From Bathymodiolus brooksi (taxonomy: Eukaryota > Mollusca > Bivalvia > Mytilida > Modiolidae), in the NCBI GenBank assembly GCA_963680875.1, contig OY804575.1:103223505-103287504 (forward strand): a stretch of 64,000 bases of DNA, written 5' to 3'. Of this stretch, positions 50,301 to 62,300 are shown one piece after another. Made by a program: the position numbers and the translations under genes. The notes under the pieces are model-generated. The model worked only from the letters and a program-made list of their open reading frames with translations, was not told the DNA's origin and did no database searches. Numbering within the stretch: the stretch's first letter is position 1; the number at the start of each line of letters is the position of its first letter.

Positions 50301-53300
50301 TCAACCAGAGTCTGGTTTCGCACTATTAAAAGGCGCTCTGCCGATATGTGGAAATAAATGTTGAAGGTTGGAGCTTAGCACAAATCTCAAATCAAAAAAA
50401 TGCACGAAGCATTGGTATGACGACGATTAAAGAAATGATTGAATATTTTTCGCTTGTGTCCGTGGAAGGAGCATTCGTTATCGCTATTGTCTCGTCTAGG
50501 GATATCTTCAAAGACGAAATAATTATTTTAATCAAATTCTGTCAATTTTCAAGTATATTTCTTTTATATTAACAAGTAAAAATAATCTATTGATCAATGA
50601 AAAATATAATTACATACCTACCGGCATACTGCTATATGACAGAACCGAACTCTTTGTTGCGTAGAAAATTTTTTAAATAAACGGAAGACTGGTTAAACGA
50701 GATTATATATTTAAATAAATGCAAATAAGAATAATGTACGAATATATTGTTTAGTGTTTGAATATACATATACAGTTATAATCTTTATATACACCGTGCG
50801 CACTTAATTAGATATCTACGTTTTTACTTTATTTTAAGGGTTTAGTTTCTGTTTATCTTGGTAAACAGAACAAAAGAAAATATGATAAACCTGATCTTGT
50901 GTTTACATGTCAGGTAAGTGCAAGTAGTGTATTGACACAGTACACAGAAAGTATGTACAATGTAGTGACAAAGTGCACAGAAAGTACCGACAATGTAGAG
51001 ACGACGTACACACAAAGTAAAATGTCATACCTGGGAGCATAAGGATATAAAGATTGTATCTATTTCTCCACTGCAGGACACCAATTTCAGAAATTTTTGT
51101 CCGTTGGATGTACAATGAACGAGACGATATCAAATACACAACTAGTCGTATACATGACACTGAAATGAATTTCTCTTGTTTAGTGAATGACACCCTCTTT
51201 GTACGTTAAAGACATTGATTAATATTATTATTGTTTTAATATCCTTCGTTTGTGGCCCGTTTTAATGCAAACAATTTCCATTATCTCCTCTTTTGCATGT
51301 GGTAATAACACATCCGTCCGCTGGCCTATATTGCTCCTTCTGTAACCTTTTTATCTATATATTTATTATTCTGGGATTTGTACTCCTGATAATTGTAATC
51401 TTGTACTCATGACAATTGTAATCTTGCTCCTCGTGATCAAACAATCATAATTTACAATGGAATACATTCATACACACGCACACACACATATATATGTATA
51501 TAACTCTTTTGGCACTCCTATGCAGAAATAACTTGATATATTGTGGTATAGTATGTGTTAAGTCACAGTGTAAACCTTTATGATAGTATTTCATAAAATC
51601 ATTTCAGCTAACACAGTGCCTCATAACACGACAAAAGTTAACGTCATAATATAAATGATAGAACTCATTATTAACGAGTTTTCACTTCAATTAAAAATAT
51701 ATTGTAAAATCAAAATAGCAATAATACGTAAGCACAGTCTTTCCGCCATCTTAGACAGCTGTTTATTACATATTAAGAAGATACAATAAACGTTAGAGAA
51801 TTCCGAATGTGCAATCAGGAATGGGCAATCCCGAGACACTGGAAACATTGGACACACAAGACACAGAACAAAGACCCCCCCCCCAAAAAAAAATAAACCC
51901 CACACAACACAGAAAAATAAAAACATGAGCAACCTCACCAAAAAAGTATTAAAGCAAAGTAACACAATACAAATGAGGGTAATGGAACTAATTAATATGT
52001 TTTACGTTGAAATGACAATAAACACATCAATACCAAAAGCCAAACATATACAAGATGTAGGACATTTTTATTTTTCAAATTTAGTATTGACTTCATATTC
52101 CAATAATAAAAGGGTGGCTCAATTAGTTAGGTAGTTGGATTACCTAACAACTCATACAAGACTATCACCAATACGGCGTGGGTTAGCACCGGGATTTGCA
52201 AATTACAAAAAGGGTGTACTCGACTCGCAGCGCAAATGATAAAGTTTACCAGCTGCTTGCCCATGGTCGGTGGTTCTCTCTGGGTACTCCGGCTTCCTCC
52301 ACCACTAAAACTGGTCGCCATGATATAGCTGAAATATTGCTGAAAGTGACGTTAAACACATTAAATCAAATCCAATAATAAACAATACGTGTGGATTTAA
52401 AAAGTAAGCGAAATATCTGCACTTCTGTTTTACGAATTTAAATTCGTGAATTTTCGTGAGAAATGTCTGTATTAGTGCTTATTGGATACAACAGTTATTC
52501 ATATTAGTATAAAAAGAATACACAGTTCTTTGGTATTTTGATTTCGTGGTATGATTGAACCGCAAAATACATATTGCTTAAAAAACACATTCAAAGAATG
52601 GAACAAACTCAAATGAGAACAAATCTTGATTAATTCCATTTTCACTTTTTAGAGTGTTTATTGTAACCTTGGTTACACTCTAGAAGCTGGTGATATTGAT
52701 GGTGATGGGAATGAAGATCTAATAATGGGACTTCCCTTCTATACTGGGATGTATAATCAAAGTGGAGTCGTAGCAGCCTATATGTCAAGTAAAGATATAC
52801 CAGGTAAACAATCACATTTTGTTTGACATCCGAAATATTAGTTAATTATAATATGACGTCCTGTGTTGTCTACGTAAGCAATGTATGACTCGCAGATGCG
52901 TATTGTTCGCTAAACTGTGGCCATTATTCCTGTGTGATTTCGTGAATTTATGCAGAATCGTTTTACATAACTATAATAAAAAGTTATTGTTTGTTCTTTA
53001 TATATCCATTGTTCAAGAAAAATAAAAAAATATCAACTTTGACTTTTTAAATTGTCGACATCGGTGACGTTATTCAAAGGAACGCTTGTTACATTGGCAC
53101 TTGTTTATTGATTTTTGTTTACTTGCTTTAAGAGTGTTTGAAGATACCAACTCTGTTTGGCATATTATTGCAAAAACATTTCTTTAAACAGAAAGACAAC
53201 ACTTTTATGGAAAACATTTATGTATATTGTATTATTTAACTGGAAAATCTTTTATTATTGGCGTCCATTTAATCGACTCGCTTAATTATTAGTGTAGTGC

Positions 53301-56300
53301 ACCAATAATCATAACAAAGCAAAACAACAATTCTAATATTCATGGGTTTCCATAAATAAATGATTGCGCAACAAACGGATATATGTTAGAGTTGCTATTC
53401 TTTTTGTAAACTTTAAATCATATTTTTTTTTAATTAGAAATATCACAGAAATTTAGAATTTCATTTTCAGAAATTACAAATTAAATTTAATAGGTGAATA
53501 TTGTTCCTTGCAGAATACTATATTGCATTAGCTTGTATGTACAATAACAATTATTATATGACTTCAGATAATGTCTTTTCTGATTGACTGACGTCCCTAG
53601 TAACGTTCTTTGATAACACGTTATAATCACCGTGCAAAACGTCACGAGAGGTGAACATAATATTCCAAAGCTTCTCCAGACACCTTAAAATAGAAATGGT
53701 GTTTCCCAATTATCTTAAAGTAGTAGCCAATCATCATCGGGTTAAGTTTTGTCATCGACTAATCAGACGCGTTCTTACTAATTACTTTCGGTACACAATT
53801 AAATTAATAATGGCAGACAGGGGTGTCTGGGGAACAAAGTCGGCGCTGTTTAATTTAATGTCATATAATAAAACAGTTAATGACTTTCAAATTCGGTGAA
53901 TACAAGGATTGATCAACGCATGGAACATGATATTCACATCGGATGCCTCGGTGAATATCATGTTTCATGGGTTGATCAATCCTTGTATTCACCTCATCGA
54001 AAGTCATCAATTGTATATTACCTGATGGTTCACTATTAGTAAAGTTAACTCTATATTGTAAGGCAGGGCATTACAACATGTACAATGGTTGGGAGCATCA
54101 TTTTAACCTATCAATTAACGTCATGATTGCAAGCAATATTGCACTAGTACAAAAATCTGAAAATAATGAAAGCTAAGTATTGTTTACATACTGCTTGAAA
54201 TAATATACTGTTGTAGAATAATATGTTTATTGTGTATTATTTTCAAACATTAATTGATCCAGTAAATATTTTGCAGTTGGCCCTGGAAAAACTATAACGA
54301 TTGAAGATGTCAAGTGGAAACAACACCCAGATAAGCCGGTATGTACTTATGTTTAAGCTTGATAAGATACCAAAGGGGTAATCAGAATCTGTAAATCGAA
54401 GGACAGACAATGTAATGGCCAAAGGAAAACAGGACACATGAATAATAGTGTTTTACATCATATATAATGCCAAACTACATTTAGATATCATATCTTTGAT
54501 ACCCAATTATTTTTTTTCATATAACCCAAATTAGTATTTTCACTAAAAGGTTGTATAATGTGTTTTGATAGTATTAATTCTTTTCAGATACAATTGTAAA
54601 TTATGTTTTCTTTTGTTAATTTGACAAAAAAGATAATACTTTCAAATGCAGTATATTATAAAAAAAAAAAAAAAAATACATAACTAATCCAGATGAACAA
54701 TCTACAAAGTCGCACTTTGGCTTCCATCGTTGGAAGGATTTCTACCACTCTGTTATTTTATTACCAAATTGTACCTTGTACATATTAAAAAGATTACCGG
54801 CCTTTGTCTTACGTTACTTGGAAAAATACAAGTTTCTGACACTTCCTTATAAATTGTTTCAGCTGATCTGAGTATTGTTTTGCCGTCATTTTTTTCTAGC
54901 AACCATATGCTTGGTTTGGATTTAGTATTGCTGTTAAAAACCAGACTTTGAGAGTTACTTCACCTAATAACCGAAAGTGTGCAGAGTAAGTAATATAAAT
55001 TCACTTTGAGAGTAATGTAATCTTAATATTCCAATAATTGAGTATACTAAGTTGTAACGAGTGAACTCAGACATAACGTTCGATCACAGTGAGATCAATA
55101 AACCAAAATCATCAAAAATATTACACTGGGATGGAAAAAATGGCGTTTAAATAAGAGGAGTACATATCTTTAAATGCAGCGGGGGTTTAAGGGTTATGAT
55201 GTTTAACGCCACTTTCAACTTTATTTCAGTTATATTGTTGCGGTCAGTTTATTGATGTTGGAAACCGTAGAAAACAACCGACCTGCCGCAAGTCACTGGC
55301 AAACTATATCGCATAATGTTGTATTGAGTACATCTCGCCATGAGCGAGATTCGAACTCACAACTTTAGTGGTGATAGGCACTGATTGCACGGGTAATTGT
55401 AAATCTAACTACCATATGATCAAGAACATGACGGTCCCTAGCAAATAATGTAATATTATAAATATATTATGATATCAGATAATAATTGTTTCATTGATAA
55501 GCTTACAACAAACTAAGTTGAACTCGATCGATCCAAAACTTTATTGGGATTTTTTTTCTGGTTTAACTCTGCCACATTTTGTGCCTGTTTCATGCTAGTG
55601 CCTAGATTTAGATCTGGATCTGTCATTGTGATTTCTGTGTTCAGTAGCAATGATTTGTATTGTTGTGGCTGGTTGCATAGTCAGTCATTACTGATTATTC
55701 TTTATTTCTTATATTTGAAAGAACTACATTGGTGTTGTGTAATGGTTAGCGTGCTCGTCTCGAATGTGGTAGATTGTGGGTTCGAGCTCTGTCGGGTAAC
55801 CAAACCAAAGATTATGCAATAGGTATTAGTTGCTTCTCCACTAAGGGTGCAGCATTAAGGAGAAGGAGCAAAGACGAGTTGGCTCAGAATCATGATAATG
55901 TGTTCGAGTGGGGCGACATGTCTATTCACAGACTGTTGTTTCAGTTAGCTAGCACTAGACCAATCCATCTATGCGTGTTGGTTAGTACAAAGCGGACCTA
56001 ATTATCATTTCATTGAACATTAACTTGTTCTCGCCATGATATAGCTGAAAAATTGCTGAGTTGGCGTTAAGTAACAATCACTCACTCACTCGCTCGCTAT
56101 ATTTGAAAAGGCAATCTGGCAATTACCGAAATACATTGTTCTCAATAAAATAAATATGAAAACAGAACTCGTATGTAGTCATAAAGAAATGGATCTTCAT
56201 TGGAATTAGTTGTTCAAGTATTCTTGTGCATGGAAAAGAATATCCTTTAAATTGCATAAAGTAGTCCCGTCCCATCTGCTTTGAAAAGAAAATTTATATA

Positions 56301-59300
56301 CTGGACAAAACAGTAAATGTTGCGTAAAGTAAAGACTAAAATGCATTTAATATTGGTTAGAGTGGAAAGGTCATCTTTCTTCCCGTATATGAACGATAAT
56401 GTACTTTGTCAAATTTGATAGCAATTTAGGGGACATATCTGTATCAATTGTACTTGTGGATTTTCTTTTGTTTTTGTCGTGTCATTTTTGTTTTGTTTAT
56501 TTTTGTTTTGTTTTGTTTTTTTCTTCGTTTCGTAATTTTTTTTTTAAATAGACTGTTTATAACTGACTAAACACGTCCTTGATTATTAAATGAAAGGTAG
56601 TATGCTTAAATATAAATTAAAGCACAATATTGTAATAATGCATATACAATGTCCCATACCTTTATAAAATAATTGGCCATTTTTATTTACAAAAACAAAA
56701 TATTTAAAAAAAAAAAGGTTAGTATATTCCTTATTTTGCAGTGCCTCGTGTGCATTCTCACCACAAGATATCCAGGAAACAGGCAGAGCAGATATATTCA
56801 ATTACGGACAAGTATCTATGATAAAAAATCAGACTATTCTGGGTACAATTGAACAAGAGGCTGCTGGGTACAGTTTAGATTTTGGCTACTTGTATGACAA
56901 ACAAACATTGATCCTGGCCGTCGGATATCCTGGCATGACTGTGATGGGGTCATACTGGACAGTGCCATTAAATCTAACACGTGCTGGAATGGTTATACTC
57001 TATAATATGACATCAACACCGACAGAGATTGCAAGGTTTGAGGGCAATAGAAGATATGGTGGATTCGGCTCTCTCGTTAAGGTAAGATAGTTTTCTTTTG
57101 ATATCATAATGACACTCTTGGTATAAATGTAGATAAATGAGTAAAGATGACTGGGTATAGTTAAAGGTTATTGCAGGAACATTTCCTACACTATATTTGA
57201 TATTTAAGTTTTTATAGATACAGCCATACCTTATTAAGAGGTCATCTTTTGGACAAAGATAATGTTGCTTTATATGACATGTGACCTCTCAAAATAGGTT
57301 CAATTCATATGAAATTTTTCTATGAGAGTAGAAGAAAATGTGAACTTTAATTACAACTGACTGCTTAATATAGGTGATCGCATGGACAGGGTTGACTGCA
57401 TGTATAAATAAATATGATTGATGTAAATGATCTTTGAAGTACAACCAGGTTCACATACAGAGGTCTATCTTTGCAACACACGATTATTTATTATTTTACA
57501 TCTGCTTGTTGTTGTTGTTTTTATGGATTTTGACTTGAAAGATTTTGTTGTAATATGATTTCATTAATGATATTAATGCATATTAAAATGATTGAATTAT
57601 ATGCACGTGTATAGCAAATGATGCCTTTGCATTATTTATTTATTCTTCTGGAAATATAGTGGAATGCATGTGGCCTGGTTCTGTCCATTTTCAAAAGAAC
57701 AAAGTTTAATTTCATCATATCATAAAACTATTTTTGTTCGAATGATTTTTAATGAATAGTGCTAATTGTACTGCGAAACATTTCACCCACATCTTAGAGT
57801 TGCATTTTTGTATTACAATCTCTTTAAATGTTGTATTTTAAGTAAGACAAAATAATGCCTATATATAATGTACCGTGTTTGTTACAGGTCATGGATGTGA
57901 ACGGGGATGGGACTGATGACCTACTGATTGGAGAACCAACACGGAACGCCAACAAGCTTGAGATTATTAATGATGGTAATGGGGTTTTTGTTTTTTTTTT
58001 TCATTTTCTGTTTGCTAATGTATGGTTGTTAGACTATTGTACCTTGTCGTAGACCCAATAAATCAGTTAATAATGTCTACAATCTCTTAGTAAGAAATGA
58101 TATGGATTTAAATGAACATGATAGGCTATCCAATATTATACTTAAGAAATCATTCATGGCAGGCATAGAGTTGTGCAAATTTACACATGGGCTGGGCCTT
58201 TATATTCGGATTTTACACCGAGCGAAAGCGAGGTAAAATCTAAGAATATAAAGGCCCAGCCCATGTGTAAATTTGCCCAACTCTATGCTTGCCATGAATT
58301 ATTTCGATTCCAATAGGACAAATACGGTAATTTTTAACCATTCGTGAACTGTATACACACGGCATTTGGTGGCTGTTCCATTTACCTCCTTCGGAAATTT
58401 TGATTTGATTTTGAATTATTTGTATTTGAACGAGATATTCTAAAACAAAGATATGGATGTTAACACGAAAAACATATTTATTGTGTATTTTCCAACATAG
58501 ATTCGATTGAACAATTCTTGCGTAAAAATATTTTTTAAAAAAGTCGGAGTTCATTCGTTCATCATTTCGAGCGCTAACAAGATGGCGGAACGGAGTTGTC
58601 AAACATAATATCGAACACTTGAGCAGTTGTTAATAATCGACAATTATTGTTAGATATGAAATAAAAAAAATAAATGCCAATGAAAAAAAAAGCTTGTATT
58701 GTTGACATAAAAAAAAATTCCGGAAAAAATACTTAAGACAACCATCTATCGACTTTCACTTTTGTAATATATCGTCATCCTGTGACGTTGTTTACAAGGG
58801 ACGCTGATTGACAGAAGCTACTGATTTGTTTGTGAGCATTTTACTTGTTTGAGTAGCAAAATTCAAAATGCCATCAAATTGGAAAATATCGGTAACTTAA
58901 TTACATCACCGTCTAGTTATCAATGTATACGTAGGAAAACAAGGTTAGTGCATTTTGTTATTCATGGCCGACACATATCAATGGAATGTATGTGTGCGTA
59001 CTGGCGATCCCCAAATGTAAATTTTCAAAACAAATGATAAAAAAATACTTAGTTACAGAATATTTATTTATAACTGACGGGGAATTTTTATTTTAAGGAC
59101 TTTAAAAATACGTTATATGCCGGTGTTTTGTTTGTTTACACTCGGTCGTCACGGTAATTTCACAGCGGGAGTCACAATGGAAAAGCCAGATTTGTTGTGT
59201 ACTGCACTTGCGCTAAATATAGAGTTGTTGAGTAATATTGTGTGTGCCGTTTTATAGACGTCATATTGGAATTACACACAAAATAATGTAAATCAACAGC

Positions 59301-62300
59301 GATTCTATTGTTGTTCTACATTTCACAGTCACAGTAGGGACTTCAACAATGAGCATTCCTCATACCCTAGCATGCTGTTTAGCGGTATTCTTTAATTCTG
59401 TTTATTTTCACCTAAAATATTGAATCCTCAGAAGTGTTTTTTTCTAATTGTTAGACCATACCAATAAATGGGTCTGTTACATGTGCTTGTCGATATACAA
59501 AAGAAAATGCTGAAATATATTTGCATGCGTTGTTTTAGTACATGTATGGTAAAAAATTATACAGTTTGAATCAGAATAAAGCGCCGTATTATTATTGGCA
59601 GCTAATTTCAGTAACCATATTGTTGAAACCAATTGGATAAAAAACAGCTAATCTTTTTACATTTTATTTCGAATTATGTAGGGTTTATATTTCACGTTTT
59701 ATAGTACAATGTAGTACATTAATACCGGTTAAATTTGTATATAAAAACTTGTTATCGCTCGTTACATTATGAAGTAGTCTATCTTAACTGGATATATGGC
59801 AACTATTAAAGGGTATGGTTGAACATTCATGAGTATTTAACCGTTGTTTGTGGCAATGGGAGCCTGATTACAACTATCTCCTGGCGAACAAATATAGAGT
59901 TTTGATGAGATTCAATAGTACTAGATCACTAAAACAGCATTTCAAAATTAGAAATATCACTCCATTCGGAAACTATCCTGAATACAAGCAAACAAGTCAT
60001 TGCTCTTTACTGCTGAATCCTGTGAGATTAGCGTGCAGCAGTAAATACCTATTTTAATCTTTGGTTTGTTGCTACCGACACGATTGTCTGCACTCGACAG
60101 GAGTAGGTATACTCATATCAGCATACCACTAATGAAGTATTGCTTTATAAGATTAAATAAGTAGCCAAAGGGACATAACATGATAGCAAATTTTCATTTA
60201 TGGTTTAAGATCTTTCAGTGATAAGCATATTAAAAGAATGAATCTATATGCCTTGCGGTCATCAATATTCAAATACGATTGATTTTACTCGTATTTATTT
60301 AACGACCATTTAAAACACTCTATCAATTATATAGAGTATGATGACTGGACAATTTTGGAGTACGTGTACCTCGTTCTCGAAATTTTATTACCGTTTAACT
60401 TAATTTTAAAGGGGCATGAGCTACGATTTTGACCAAAAAAATGATATGTTTTGGAAATTGGTAAATAGCTTTGAAATGATAAAATAAAGGTAAATATTTC
60501 ACATTAAACAGCTTATCGTACCACTTTTCGCCTTTTGAGAACGAAAATTACCATCGATTTGTTATTTCCTTGCAAGCAAATAATTTGACCTCGCTTTCTC
60601 CGTATGCAACTGACCTTACTAGTGACAGGTAAAAACGAATAATTTGTATTTTGTCGCTTATTAACTACAAACTTGCATTTAACGCCGACTAAAAGCAGAT
60701 TCACAGAAAATAAGAAATAAGTGCATTGTTGTACTGATTTAATGACGATTCGGCAAACTCCGTAAACAATGCCGATAATTAATAAGATGGCGTCCATTTC
60801 TTGATCGATCTCAAAACACGAGCCGTTGCACCTTTTTTCCCCGATGCGCGTACATTTCATAACATTTATAAGTTACAGAAACACGTTTTATTAACTGATA
60901 GTTTTTATGGGTAACAAAAATTTACGATTTTGGCAGATAATGCCCCTCTAAGAAACATGTTTTAGCCATAAAGTCAGATCGAGTATTATTTTGTATGGAA
61001 AGTATTGATGTTTAAAAATATAATTATCGAAAAGTTATATTATGTTCTGTTCAACATTGATGAATAACCTTTAAAAACTGCTGAAAAATATTCTTGTAAC
61101 AATTTTCACAGGTTTGTATTTTTGTTGTGTTTCAAATCTTGCATTTCCAAAGTACATATAAGAATATACAAATAAGAACTACTCTCTCCGCTGCGGAGTG
61201 CATCGTTTCAGAAAGCGGCGTCCACTGACTGGGCGGAACGAAGCAAATACGCTACTTAAATGATTGACTCGTGTGTGTAGAATTTCCCACTTCCTGCATG
61301 TAAAAGAAAACATTCAGCAGTTCCTTAAGAGCAATAGCTTATTAGGTATGGTCGTTGATTGCCTGTTGTTAGGCAAATTTTATACAAACCTATTTACTAT
61401 AGATGTATATACTCTTAATTCCTGTAGTAATTTACAATGTTCCTACCATTTCAGTGCTGCATGGTTTTGTTTTGTTTCTAAACATGTTCTCGTCATAATA
61501 AATGTTTGAAGACACCAAAGGGGTAAGGGCCCGGGTGGCTCAATGAGTTAAGTAGTTGGATTACCTAACAACTCATACAAGCCTATCACCAATACAGCGT
61601 GGGTTCGCTCCCGGCTTTGTAAATTACAAAAAAAGGTGCATTCGACTCGCAGCCGCAAGTGATAAAGTTTACCAGTTTCTTGCCCATGGTCGGTGGTTCT
61701 CTCCGGGTACTCCGACTTCTTCCACCACTAAAACTGGTCGCCATGATATAGCTGAAATATTGCTGAAAGTGGCGCTAAACACCAAAGATCAATCCAAAGG
61801 GGTAATATAGACTTATAACAACTGAAATAAGCAATCTATCACTTAACTAACCTATTAATTGTACAAAAGTTTACATAATTACTACAATTACTGTTAACGG
61901 TATTGTATTTTCATCACATTGTAGATGATGGATTGGTGTATGTATTCTACGGTGGCAGTAAGTTTCCTAAAGGAGATCCTACAATGTCGTCAAACTGTTC
62001 CTTGACGAAACCTTGTCCAGAGAAAATTGTAAGTTTTAATCAAAATTCATCAGGTTGGAGAATATAATGAAATCATTTTTATTCATTGTACATGTATATC
62101 AAATTTCGTGGATTTCAAGCTATGAAATTAAGAATTTAACGAATATGTGTTACAATATATGTATGTACTGACTATAGCAGGATGATCCATGAATTTGCTT
62201 ATGTACGAAAAGATATTTTCTCCTCAAACTACGAAAATTTGCAATCATGAATTTAAAACGTAGATAGAAAAAATAATAATTATCTATAATAAGTAAAGAT

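Larger units (their letters stand above)
50914..52652 (+). other. GPLD1: GPLD1 intron 16
   Basis: Short local repeats of ACAGAAAGTAYGTACAATGTAG at 50930-51020, a family R copy (51785-51945) and a SINE type 3 (52112-52365). No coding elsewhere. Confidence 0.6.
54986..56741 (+). other. GPLD1: GPLD1 intron 19
   Basis: Holds SINE type 1 (55194-55440), a family D fragment (55535-55690) and SINE type 2 (55727-56098). The rest is AT-rich with a T-rich tract around 56460-56545. Confidence 0.6.
57976..61924 (+). other. GPLD1: GPLD1 intron 21
   Basis: Nearly 4 kb. It contains the hairpin at 58147-58306, a likely MITE at 60410-60947 and a SINE type 3 at 61530-61790. Between 58620 and 60400, and 60950 to 61530, I see AT-rich DNA with no supported gene. 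Confidence 0.6.

Noticed and set aside
53651..53899. 82-codon open frame
   Set aside because: Its end lies in a hairpin element and the residues match nothing recognised; it sits in a GPLD1 intron.
60513..60860. 115-codon minus-strand open frame
   Set aside because: It lies inside a probable MITE and has no recognisable domain or splice context.
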